23,164 nt of DNA from an uncultured Bacteroidales bacterium (GTDB taxonomy: Bacteria > Bacteroidota > Bacteroidia > Bacteroidales > UBA932), in assembly GCA_946999645.1 (NCBI GenBank), contig CAMQDS010000017.1, positions 1 to 23,164 of the forward strand, in the 5' to 3' direction. This document shows, piece by piece, positions 8,491-15,367 of this stretch. The position numbers and the translations under genes were made by a program. Under the pieces are notes generated by a model that was not told the origin of the DNA, did no database searches, and worked only from the letters and a program-made list of their open reading frames with translations. The stretch's first letter is position 1, and every line of letters starts with the position of its first letter.

Positions 8491-8498
8491 TATCTTTG
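8491..8498 (+). promoter_or_regulatory. Promoter -7 box for folD
   Basis: TATCTTTG followed by C, a perfect TAnnTTTG, 65 nt before the folD ATG. The -33 element is poor. It faces the cysS -7 box 21 bp away. Confidence 0.6.
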
Positions 8499-8562
8499 CA
8501 TAGATGTCAGCGGCTGTATGAAAAATCACGTCGGTCGTTATGTCTGTTAAGTTATCCTGATT

Positions 8563-9423
8563 ATGATAATTAGTGGCAAAGATTTGGCGGTTTCCCTTAA
8601 AACCGATATGGCAAGACGCGTTGCCGATTTCCCTTGTAAATATGGCAGAGTTCCACACCTTGCTGTTATCTTGGTTGGAAATAACGTAGGTAGTGAAACC
8701 TATGTACGCAATAAAGCTGTAGCATGTGATTTTGTAGGAATAAAGAATACTACAATACGTTTTCCAGAAAATATATCGGAGGAAGAAGTAATTGAAAAAA
8801 TATCGGAACTTAATGAAGATGAATGTGTTGATGGTATTTTAGTTCAACTTCCATTACCTAAACATATTAGCGAAACTAAAGTTATTGAGTGTATTTCTCA
8901 AGCTAAGGATGTGGATGGTTTCCATCCTTTAAATACTGCTGCCTTGTGGCAAAAACGTCCTGACTCTTCTTGTATAATTCCTTGCACTCCAAAGGGTATT
9001 ATCAAATTGTTGGATGCTGCATCATATGAAATTGCAGGAAAAAATGCAGTTGTGATAGGGCGTAGTCATATTGTGGGGCTGCCCGTTGCAAAGTTGCTCC
9101 TTGATAGAAATGCTACTGTAACTATTTGTCATTCAAAGACTGAGGATTTGAAATCTATAACAAGCAGGGCTGATATATTGGTTGCTGCCGTTGGAAAGCC
9201 AAAGTTCGTTGATGCTTCCATGGTAAAAGATGGAGCCGCTGTTATTGATGTAGGTATGAATCGAGATCCACAAACTGGTAAACTTTGCGGAGATGTCGAT
9301 TTTGAATCAGTGGCACAAAAAACAACAGTCATAACTCCTGTACCAGGTGGCGTAGGACCTATGACTGTCTGTTGTCTTATGGAAAACACTATAGAGTGTT
9401 TCCTCAGTAAATTCACTGACTAA
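8563..9423 (+). CDS. folD: Bifunctional methylenetetrahydrofolate dehydrogenase/cyclohydrolase
   Basis: A 286-residue FolD, converting 5,10-methylene-THF to 10-formyl-THF through methenyl-THF in the cytoplasm, feeding purine and formyl-Met synthesis. The substrate site is SETYVRNKA (44-52) with Tyr47 and catalytic Lys51. Also present are DGILVQLPLP, the DVDGFHPLN motif, the cofactor-binding GRSHIVGLPVAKLL segment and the C-terminal PGGVGPMTVCCLMENT signature. Length is normal for the family. It is monocistronic and converges on the PCMD lipoprotein gene with a single nucleotide between stop codons and no visible terminator. Confidence 0.97.
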   Translation: MIISGKDLAVSLKTDMARRVADFPCKYGRVPHLAVILVGNNVGSETYVRNKAVACDFVGIKNTTIRFPENISEEEVIEKISELNEDECVDGILVQLPLPKHISETKVIECISQAKDVDGFHPLNTAALWQKRPDSSCIIPCTPKGIIKLLDAASYEIAGKNAVVIGRSHIVGLPVAKLLLDRNATVTICHSKTEDLKSITSRADILVAAVGKPKFVDASMVKDGAAVIDVGMNRDPQTGKLCGDVDFESVAQKTTVITPVPGGVGPMTVCCLMENTIECFLSKFTD

Positions 9424-9424
9424 A

Positions 9425-10996
9425 TTATTTATATTTAAAACTGAACTCATCCAAATACAGGGTGCTTCCTACACCTCCAGTAAAGTAGTCCCCTAAAGCG
9501 CTGGATGTTGCTATTATAGATACCCACTTAGGGGTTCTGTCAGAACGGTAGGTTATTGGCAGTGAAAATTTTGTGTATTTCTTGCCAGTGTTCTCGCATT
9601 CCTGTTTTGCGTAGCCTATGATGTGCGGATCCTTGTCAAAATCTAAAAATTTATTTTCCGAAGTATTGACTCTGAATGGCGTATCCCAGTCGGTGAGTAT
9701 TACTATTATATGGGCTTTATCTTCTTGCCCTTTTAACTTCTCATGCTGTTTGTCTGCATGGGAAATTTTGGTGGGAATATAGGCATAACTACCTTCTAAG
9801 AATGCAGGTCTTGAATTGAAAGGTACTCCCCAATCAAGTGCCGCACCGGGCTTGCTAAAAGAAAATATGGCTTTAACAAACTTGCCTGCATACAGGTTTC
9901 CTGCCGCAAATTTGCCGAATACGGCTTTGCTCTCCAGCCTTGCGGCTTTTTTACCTTTTCCTGATGCTGCCACAAACTCTTCTTCCGGCGAAGTGGAGCA
10001 GCCTCCGAAAGCATATATTCCCTTATTGGCTGAATCCCATATTTTATGTTCCTCATCTGCATCTTGTAGATAAGGATACCAGATTTTATTATTGAGTTTA
10101 TGCCAGTCATCGAAACTCATATTGTATAATTGTACAGGAACTTTTGTGACAAATCTAAATTCGGGGCTTATTTCTCCGTTTGTGGAAACTCTTGCTGTAT
10201 ACTCGGTATTGCTTTCAAGATTCTGCAAGTTGACGGTTATCTTAGTCCCGGAAATTACAGCCTTGTCTGCCTTTGTCCATTGTTTTTCTGTTGCTTTTCT
10301 ATATTCAATATCAGGTTTGCCTCCTGCATTGAATACGGCGTTTATTTTTGCACTATAGCAATTGGATTCTACCGAAGTAATATATGTGTTTACCTTAACT
10401 TGTTCAACCTTTAAAGTCCATATTTCTTCTTTCCCTCTGTATTTTACAGTAAAGGATTTTTCAGAAGTACAGTCCAATGTTGCAGGTAAAGTAAGGTCTT
10501 TTATTTCGGAACCGACAGGTCCTAATTTTATATTATTAATTTTGATTTTTGAAAGAGGCTGGAAATCTGCTACATATACAAGAATAGATTTTTTCCCTTC
10601 ATCAAAAACAGTCTCTTTTACCTGATTGTCGCACTTTATATATCTATCTATATGCTGAGTGGCAGATATTGTCCAAACGTATTCCTGATATGTTTTAACT
10701 ACTACACTTTTCGACTTGCTGAGATTTATGTATTCTCCTATAGCCTCTTTAAATTCTGCACCTTTTGAAAGTTCTACCTTGTTTATTTTTAATTTGGAAA
10801 TATCGGCAGTCTCTTCAAGATTTATAAGTACCTTCTTCTCTTTTTTATCTATGCTTACTGACTTTTGACCCTCTACGGAGAAGTTATTTATTTCTCCAAG
10901 AACTAATGGAAAATCAAGGTCATTCTTAAATATGCACGATGTTATAAAAAGTCCTGCAAAACCGAATGAAAATATTTTTATTATCCTGTGTATCAT
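9425..10996 (-). CDS. PCMD-domain surface lipoprotein
   Basis: A 523-residue lipoprotein: hydrophobic 5-18 then lipobox ITSC with Cys21 as the acylation site, followed by KNDLD, acidic residues that may favour surface export in this phylum. Residues about 30-205 contain two similar beta-rich modules, each ending in a K-V/T-YxxxxWT(I/L) pattern (YQEYVWTIS; YRGKEEIWTLK). About 210-288 resembles a fibronectin type III fold (the ESNTEYTARV motif). The C-terminal ~235 residues match the PCMD (putative carbohydrate metabolism) domain: FDDWHKLNNKIWYPYL, the WDSANKG block, and the closing STLYLDEFSFKYK. The biochemical role of PCMD proteins is not established; glycan binding is the usual guess. It overlaps the upstream barrel gene by ATGA. 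Confidence 0.87.
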   Translation of the reverse strand: MIHRIIKIFSFGFAGLFITSCIFKNDLDFPLVLGEINNFSVEGQKSVSIDKKEKKVLINLEETADISKLKINKVELSKGAEFKEAIGEYINLSKSKSVVVKTYQEYVWTISATQHIDRYIKCDNQVKETVFDEGKKSILVYVADFQPLSKIKINNIKLGPVGSEIKDLTLPATLDCTSEKSFTVKYRGKEEIWTLKVEQVKVNTYITSVESNCYSAKINAVFNAGGKPDIEYRKATEKQWTKADKAVISGTKITVNLQNLESNTEYTARVSTNGEISPEFRFVTKVPVQLYNMSFDDWHKLNNKIWYPYLQDADEEHKIWDSANKGIYAFGGCSTSPEEEFVAASGKGKKAARLESKAVFGKFAAGNLYAGKFVKAIFSFSKPGAALDWGVPFNSRPAFLEGSYAYIPTKISHADKQHEKLKGQEDKAHIIVILTDWDTPFRVNTSENKFLDFDKDPHIIGYAKQECENTGKKYTKFSLPITYRSDRTPKWVSIIATSSALGDYFTGGVGSTLYLDEFSFKYK

Positions 10997-11835
10997 ATTC
11001 TTCTTGCTCTTTTCCCGTTTTCTTTTGGTTTACGATGCCATTTATCCATTATATAGATATTTGTTCCGAAACCTATTGACATAAGATTAATGTTAAAATT
11101 TGCCCTACTGCTATGCATTCTGCTTCTTTCAACCCTGTTTGTAATCTGATCTGTCATTTGCCAGTTTATGCCCATCACTCCTATCTGTACTTCAAAAGAA
11201 ACTGAGTTGTCAATGAACACGCATATTCCAGGCACCATGCTTATACCGGCTTTATAAATATTCTGATAAGTGCCGTGTTTAAGGCCTTTATCCATTTTGA
11301 AATCCATGCTTTGAGCATATCCTCCCGTGAGTCGTCCTTCCATAAATAGGGCAAAACGTTTGCTATTCTCTATTGGCATATAATTTCTTGCAGTGATTGA
11401 ACCTAAATAGGATTGTCTCAAGTATCCGCAATCGGCAAAATTAAAATTGAAATTATCACCTATATTCAAATTGATGTTTTCAAGGTCTAGACCTGTCTTA
11501 CTATAGTCAAATCGTACTCCGACAGTTATATTGTCTTTGATACAATACTTTATGTTTGGGGCTATACTTACAGATTTATATCCCCCTCTAATGTCTTTTA
11601 GGACAGGAGATAGAAAAGAAAATCCTGCATCATTTACTCCATGGCCCAAATCATACAGACTATAAGAAAATGTAAATCCGCCAATAATTGTTCCCTTTGG
11701 GATAAAAAGTGAATTTGGAGATTTTATTCCTCTGTCAAACGGCTCTATTTCCCTGTCTTTATGTTTTCCCTTATATGCGTATAAGGGTGAAACAAGGCAA
11801 AGAAGAATGAGCAAAGTTGTAATTTTTCTGCACAT
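10993..11835 (-). CDS. Predicted outer-membrane beta-barrel protein
   Basis: 280 residues from the ATG at 11835, starting with a signal peptide (MCRKITTLLILLCLVSPLYA) with cleavage after residue 20. The longer frame from 11883 crosses the promoter and hides the signal, so I reject it. The mature protein shows many alternating amphipathic strands (for example GTIIGGFTFSYSL, NITVGVRFDYS, SFEVQIGVMGINW) with short turns, typical of a small OM barrel of 8-12 strands. It ends in a very basic tail (KPKENGKRARRI), not the aromatic residue common at barrel C-termini. It is translationally coupled to the PCMD lipoprotein (ATGA), so the pair probably forms one envelope unit. No specific family recognised. 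Confidence 0.8.
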   Translation of the reverse strand: MCRKITTLLILLCLVSPLYAYKGKHKDREIEPFDRGIKSPNSLFIPKGTIIGGFTFSYSLYDLGHGVNDAGFSFLSPVLKDIRGGYKSVSIAPNIKYCIKDNITVGVRFDYSKTGLDLENINLNIGDNFNFNFADCGYLRQSYLGSITARNYMPIENSKRFALFMEGRLTGGYAQSMDFKMDKGLKHGTYQNIYKAGISMVPGICVFIDNSVSFEVQIGVMGINWQMTDQITNRVERSRMHSSRANFNINLMSIGFGTNIYIMDKWHRKPKENGKRARRI

Positions 11836-11855
11836 ATTATCTAAAATAAACTCCG

Positions 11856-11885
11856 CAAAGATAGATTTTTTTTTAGAATTCAAAA
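11856..11885 (-). promoter_or_regulatory. Promoter for the barrel/PCMD operon
   Basis: Minus-strand TTTTG (11881-11885), 17-nt spacer, then TATCTTTG (11856-11863). The spacer is slightly short of the usual 19. TSS should lie near 11850, giving a leader of about 15 nt. It overlaps the oppositely directed tRNA-Leu promoter. Confidence 0.6.
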
Positions 11886-11901
11886 TTTAGTGGTATATTT
11901 G
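11871..11901 (+). promoter_or_regulatory. Promoter for tRNA-Leu
   Basis: TTTT (11871-11874), 19-nt spacer, TATATTTG (11894-11901). The -7 box is perfect and the -33 box has one mismatch. It predicts a transcript leader of about 85 nt before the mature tRNA. Confidence 0.6.
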
Positions 11902-11992
11902 CATTCCCTTTCGGTCACAAATGCGTACAGCTTCCAATAGGTATGCATTAGCGATGGGGCTGGTGTTACAGCTCTTCCGAAGGGGAAGTCCG
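11902..11992 (+). other. Structured, GC-richer leader upstream of tRNA-Leu
   Basis: This 91-nt stretch is clearly richer in G+C than the flanking intergenic DNA. It holds two potential hairpins: AATGCGTA (11920-11927) with TATGCATT (11942-11949), 8 bp including one G-U, and CTTCC (11974-11978) with GGAAG (11984-11988). The word ACAGCT followed by TTCC occurs twice. I see no second cloverleaf and no credible ORF. It may be a processed 5' leader, a relic, or a small RNA. Confidence 0.35.
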
Positions 11993-12073
11993 GCGGGTGT
12001 GTTGAAATTGGTAGACAAGCCAGACTTAGGATCTGGTGCCTCGTGCGTATGGGTTCGACTCCCTTCACCCGCA
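11993..12073 (+). tRNA. tRNA-Leu (anticodon TAG)
   Basis: The acceptor stem GCGGGTG/CACCCGC is perfect. The anticodon stem is CCAGA/TCTGG with loop CTTAGGA and TAG at 12027-12029. A long variable arm typical of class II tRNAs and the T loop GGTTCGACTCC are present. Discriminator A at 12073; CCA is not encoded. It decodes CUN leucine codons. Confidence 0.95.
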
Positions 12074-12078
12074 CTTAT

Positions 12079-12119
12079 ACCGCTCTTAATCAGATGATTT
12101 TGAGCGGTTTTATTTTTTA
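12079..12119 (+). terminator. Intrinsic terminator after tRNA-Leu
   Basis: ACCGCTC (12079-12085) pairs with GAGCGGT (12102-12108). An inner stem AATCA/TGATT (12088-12092/12095-12099) extends it across a small TT/TT internal loop. A T-rich tail follows. Confidence 0.85.
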
Positions 12120-12125
12120 TATTTG
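12118..12125 (+). promoter_or_regulatory. Promoter -7 box for the histidine phosphatase gene
   Basis: TATATTTG lies only 8 nt before the ATG at 12134 and directly abuts the terminator tail. A TSS at the usual distance would give a leader of about 2-5 nt, nearly leaderless. The -33 element is not at standard spacing. Confidence 0.4.
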
Positions 12126-12133
12126 AGATTGAA

Positions 12134-13405
12134 ATGAAACTAAAAACGTTATTTTCTTCAATATTATTACTTTCAGTAATATCCCTTTTTGCCAAGGAAT
12201 ATAACCCTGCAAAGGAGGCTTGGCTGCAGGAAAATTTACTTAGGGCAGGAATAAATACATGTCCGTATGAATTTGAGCCACTTTATGATACCCCGGCTCC
12301 CAAAGGATTTCACCCCTTTTATATAAGTCATTATGGCAGACACGGTTCAAGATCAGATTGGGGAAGAAAAGATTATTCAAAAGTAATCTCTGTTTTGTCA
12401 AAGGCTAAGGAACAGCAAATTCTCACTAAGGAGGGATACAGTCTTTTGTCTGTAAGTTGCAAAGTAATGGAAATGACAGATGGAATGGACGGCAGACTTT
12501 CTCGCAGGGGGGCTATAGAGCATCAGCGTTTGGCTGAAAGGATGTATAGAAGATACAAGCAGGTGTTTAAGAAAGGGAACGGACATATAAGGTCTATTTC
12601 AAGTTATGTTCCTCGTTGCCTTATCAGTATGAATGCTTTTACTGCTTCTCTTGCTTCGCTAAATAAAAATCTGACATTTTATTGGGATGCAGGTGAAAAA
12701 TTCCAAAAATATATTTCAAATGATTGTCCTAAGTCACTTAAACCAGATATAAAAGCCCTTACCGATAGTATAAAGAATTCATTTGTCGTAGATACTGTAT
12801 ACTATATTAATAGGCTTTTTACAGATTATAACAAGGCTTCTAAATTGGTTGGTAATAAAAGAGATTTTCAATGGAATATTTTTAGAACACTGAAAATTAC
12901 AGGGGCTTTTGATATAGACACAGACCTTTTTAATATACTTCCGATAGATTTTATATGTCAATGTGAACAGTATCAGTCTTCAAGACTTTATATGGGACAT
13001 TGTAATTCAGTAGAATACGGAAAGCAAGTTACTGCGGAAGCAAAACCACTTCTTGCAGACATAGTAGATAAGGCTGATGAAGTTATTGCAACAGGTTCTG
13101 TATGTTCTGACCTCAGGTTTGGCCATGACTATACGGTATTGTCCCTATCTTCTCTTATGGGATTGGAAGGTGTTGGTCAAAGACTTAGATGTTCTGAAAT
13201 TGCTACAAGATGGTTCGGTGCGAGATATACTCCTTTTGCTGCCAATATTCAGATAATATTTTATCGTAATTCAAAAAATGATATTCTTGTAAAATTTCTC
13301 CTAAATGAAAAAGAAACCCTATTGCTTGGGCTTGCTCCTAAATATGGTCCATACTATGGATGGAATGATGTAAGGAAATATTTTAAGGATGTCATTGCTT
13401 TATAA
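12134..13405 (+). CDS. Exported histidine acid phosphatase (phytase/MINPP-like)
   Basis: A 423-residue branch-2 histidine phosphatase with a signal peptide (cleavage about A20). The catalytic motif is RHGSR (69-73) with nucleophile His70, and the proton-donor motif is HD at 331-332 within LRFGHDYTVLSL. Length and layout match the histidine acid phosphatases that hydrolyse phosphomonoesters, including inositol polyphosphates, in the periplasm or outer surface of Bacteroidales; whether phytate is the substrate cannot be read from sequence. There is no lipobox, so it is probably a soluble periplasmic enzyme. It follows the tRNA-Leu terminator and has its own -7 box. Its last 14 nt overlap the convergent prmA gene. 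Confidence 0.92.
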   Translation: MKLKTLFSSILLLSVISLFAKEYNPAKEAWLQENLLRAGINTCPYEFEPLYDTPAPKGFHPFYISHYGRHGSRSDWGRKDYSKVISVLSKAKEQQILTKEGYSLLSVSCKVMEMTDGMDGRLSRRGAIEHQRLAERMYRRYKQVFKKGNGHIRSISSYVPRCLISMNAFTASLASLNKNLTFYWDAGEKFQKYISNDCPKSLKPDIKALTDSIKNSFVVDTVYYINRLFTDYNKASKLVGNKRDFQWNIFRTLKITGAFDIDTDLFNILPIDFICQCEQYQSSRLYMGHCNSVEYGKQVTAEAKPLLADIVDKADEVIATGSVCSDLRFGHDYTVLSLSSLMGLEGVGQRLRCSEIATRWFGARYTPFAANIQIIFYRNSKNDILVKFLLNEKETLLLGLAPKYGPYYGWNDVRKYFKDVIAL

Positions 13406-14255
13406 ATTCAAGACAAGACCATTCTTCGTTTTGATGTTTACCTTTAAGCTTCAGACCTTGTTCTGAGGCTTCTTTTATAATATCTTCTTCATCAGATACA
13501 AAAAAACCGCTTGTAAGCAATAAACCTTTATCTGTTAGAGATTTGCAGTAAGTCTTCAGATCTAATAAAATTATATTTTTATGAATATTTGCTAATATTA
13601 TATCATATTTCCCGTTTTGAAGTAGGGAAGCGTCACCGCAATAGGTCTCTACTCTACGAGAAACTTTATTCAGGAATACATTGTCGTATGCAGATCTTTC
13701 TGCAACAGCATCAATATCAATACTATACACTTTTGCTGCTTTCATTTTTGCGGATAGTATTGACAGTATTCCCGTTCCACACCCCATGTCTAAAACTGTC
13801 TTGTCTTTTATGCGGTCTTCATTCTTAAGCATAGCAGATATCATCATATAAGTAGTATAATGATGTCCCGTGCCGAAAGCCATATTTGGATTAATGGTAA
13901 TATTAAATCGACACCTTGGTAAGTCCTTATGTGATGAAGACTTAACCAAGACTTCTCTGTCCACTATGATAGGGGTAAATTCCCTTTCCCACTCCATATT
14001 CCAATTTTGTGGAGGGATCATAGTCGCTGAAAATGTAGTATCGAAATTAAGTCCACTCAAAGCAAGTCTTAAATATCTTGCATCATATAGTTCTTTTTGA
14101 ATGTATGCCTTTAGGGTAGGTTCGTCTCCGGTATTTTCCTGTATCATAAAAGAGTTGTACGGCAATTCTGATAATTCGGCTTCGACTATTTCTGCCCGCT
14201 CAACTGAAAAATCATCAATGTTTATTGATACTTCAATATAATCCTGACTATCCAT
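13392..14255 (-). CDS. prmA: Ribosomal protein L11 methyltransferase
   Basis: 287 residues from the ATG at 14255 (MDSQDYIEV). The longer frame from 14324 runs into the -7 box and is rejected. The N-terminal ~100 residues form the substrate-recognition domain. The SAM-dependent Rossmann domain follows with NPNMAFGTGHHYTT (122-135), motif I DMGCGTG (156-162) and ANIHKN (222-227) in the place of the catalytic-loop motif. PrmA trimethylates ribosomal protein uL11 at several amino groups and is generally dispensable. The neighbouring minus-strand rpsU also concerns the ribosome, but a terminator separates them. Confidence 0.95.
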   Translation of the reverse strand: MDSQDYIEVSINIDDFSVERAEIVEAELSELPYNSFMIQENTGDEPTLKAYIQKELYDARYLRLALSGLNFDTTFSATMIPPQNWNMEWEREFTPIIVDREVLVKSSSHKDLPRCRFNITINPNMAFGTGHHYTTYMMISAMLKNEDRIKDKTVLDMGCGTGILSILSAKMKAAKVYSIDIDAVAERSAYDNVFLNKVSRRVETYCGDASLLQNGKYDIILANIHKNIILLDLKTYCKSLTDKGLLLTSGFFVSDEEDIIKEASEQGLKLKGKHQNEEWSCLEFIKQ

Positions 14256-14321
14256 ATTAAATACTATTTTAAGCCTGTTTGTTTTATTCCCATTCGGACA
14301 AAAATGTGTCCCACCCTCTTG

Positions 14322-14329
14322 CAAATATA
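14322..14329 (-). promoter_or_regulatory. Promoter -7 box for prmA
   Basis: Minus-strand TATATTTG, 67-74 nt before the prmA ATG. The only TTTG upstream is 23 nt away, longer than usual. The predicted leader contains a small hairpin, GGACA paired with TGTCC. The box lies only 17 nt downstream of the rpsU terminator's T tail. Confidence 0.5.
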
Positions 14330-14345
14330 GTTAATCATTTACCCT

Positions 14346-14381
14346 AATAAAACAAAAAGATGCCAAACTAAGTTTGACATC
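14346..14381 (-). terminator. Intrinsic terminator after rpsU
   Basis: On the minus strand a 10-bp stem (14372-14381 with 14359-14368, one G-T pair, 3-nt loop) is followed by a T-rich tail TTTTTGTTTTATT. It ends the rpsU transcript before prmA. Confidence 0.88.
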
Positions 14382-14412
14382 CTTCATATCTCAGTATTTC
14401 TGAAAACTCAAT

Positions 14413-14607
14413 TTACTGTTCTTCTGCAAGTCTAAGTTTCTGAACATAGATTGCTTTTTGCAATTTTGTTCTTCTCTTTACAGAAGGCTTTTCAAAATTC
14501 TTTCTTGCACGGAGTTCACGCACAGCACCTGTCTTCTCAAATTTTCTTTTGAATCTTTTGAGTGCTCTTTCAATGTTTTCACCGTCTTTTAATGGTACTA
14601 TAATCAT
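14413..14607 (-). CDS. rpsU: 30S ribosomal protein bS21
   Basis: 64 residues, very basic, of normal length for the family. The N-terminus IIVPLKDGENIERALKRFKRK is diagnostic, and the C-terminus is Lys/Arg-rich. bS21 binds the 30S platform near the 3' end of 16S rRNA. In Bacteroidota ribosomes it takes part with bS18 and bS6 in sequestering the anti-Shine-Dalgarno sequence. The gene has its own promoter (14639-14669), a strong SD (14618-14627) and a terminator (14346-14381), so it forms a single-gene unit. No stray basal overlap with the sirtuin coding region other than its promoter. Confidence 0.97.
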   Translation of the reverse strand: MIIVPLKDGENIERALKRFKRKFEKTGAVRELRARKNFEKPSVKRRTKLQKAIYVQKLRLAEEQ

Positions 14608-14617
14608 CGCGTTTTAT

Positions 14618-14627
14618 CACCTCCTTT
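14618..14627 (-). promoter_or_regulatory. Strong Shine-Dalgarno sequence of rpsU
   Basis: On the minus strand the sequence is AAAGGAGGTG, a ten-base match to the anti-SD at the 16S 3' end. It lies 10 nt before the ATG, slightly farther than the optimum. Other genes here have no comparable site. Fits autoregulation of bS21 by free anti-SD on bS21-lacking ribosomes. Confidence 0.9.
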
Positions 14628-14638
14628 TATTTGCGCTG

Positions 14639-14669
14639 CAAAGGTAGTGTAATTCATTTGTTTTCCAAA
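14639..14669 (-). promoter_or_regulatory. Promoter for rpsU
   Basis: Minus-strand TTTG (14666-14669), exactly 19 nt, then TACCTTTG (14639-14646): a full-consensus Bacteroides promoter. The -33 box lies within the last codons of the sirtuin gene (stop at 14654). Confidence 0.8.
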
Positions 14670-15364
14670 ATTTTTATAAATTTTTCCATACCCTTTGTTG
14701 CAACATCCTTTATATGAGTAATACGTGGATCCTTTAAGGATACTTCATTAGGATCTATTATATATATAGGTGTATCATTCTTGGCATAACGATACAACCC
14801 GGCTGCAGGATATACAGATAGGGAAGTTCCAACTATGAGAAAAATATCAGCTTTTTCAACATATTCTATGGCTCTGTTTATATTCGGTACGGCTTCTCCG
14901 AACCATACAATGTGGGGCCTTAATCTATTTCCATTAGGCGCTTTGTCTTCTGGGGATATATCACTATATCCTATATCGAAGACCTCTTCTTCTGAAAATG
15001 TAGTGTCATATATCCCGTTTTCAGGTCGTACTTTTGTAAGTTCCCCATGGAGGTGCAATATTGAAGTGCTACCTGCTCTTTCATGCAGATTATCAATATT
15101 TTGAGTGATTACAGTTACTTTGTAGTCTTTTTCTAATCTTGCAATTTCTAAGTGTGCTGCATTCGGCTTGGCATCTTTAAGCAAATGTCTTTGGTAATTG
15201 TAGAAAGATAGCATAAGTTGCCTATTCTTATGCCATCCTTCTATGGATGCAATTTCTTGAGGGTCATACTTGTCCCAAAGTCCTCCATTATCTCTGAAAG
15301 TGCTTAGGCCGCTTTCGGCACTTACACCTGCTCCCGTAAGAACTACTATATGTTTCTTGGTCAT
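14654..15364 (-). CDS. Sirtuin, NAD-dependent protein deacylase (CobB-like, zinc-less)
   Basis: A 236-residue Sir2-family deacylase removing acyl groups from lysine with NAD+. Motifs: TGAGVSAESGLSTFR (10-24, NAD binding), TQNIDNLHERAG (87-98), catalytic His106 in HLHGEL, FGEAVP, and VGTSLSVYPAAGL near the C-terminus. The region that normally carries the four zinc cysteines (after HGEL, about 110-145) has none, and the whole protein contains no cysteine; I believe zinc loss is common in Bacteroidales homologues. The class III acyl-selectivity motif Y-x-x-R appears as YNYQ-R (55-59), with Gln where Arg is expected. Start lies 3 nt after the ATPase stop, implying coupling. Confidence 0.92.
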   Translation of the reverse strand: MTKKHIVVLTGAGVSAESGLSTFRDNGGLWDKYDPQEIASIEGWHKNRQLMLSFYNYQRHLLKDAKPNAAHLEIARLEKDYKVTVITQNIDNLHERAGSTSILHLHGELTKVRPENGIYDTTFSEEEVFDIGYSDISPEDKAPNGNRLRPHIVWFGEAVPNINRAIEYVEKADIFLIVGTSLSVYPAAGLYRYAKNDTPIYIIDPNEVSLKDPRITHIKDVATKGMEKFIKILENK

Positions 15365-15367
15365 TTT

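Noticed and set aside
9796..10625. Several frames of 85-104 residues on both strands
   Set aside because: All lie inside the PCMD lipoprotein gene in other frames; the lipobox and domain content support only the long frame.
11880..12195. Two minus-strand open frames over tRNA-Leu
   Set aside because: They run antisense through the tRNA and its leader; such frames recur wherever class II tRNA genes lie and have no promoter or family support.
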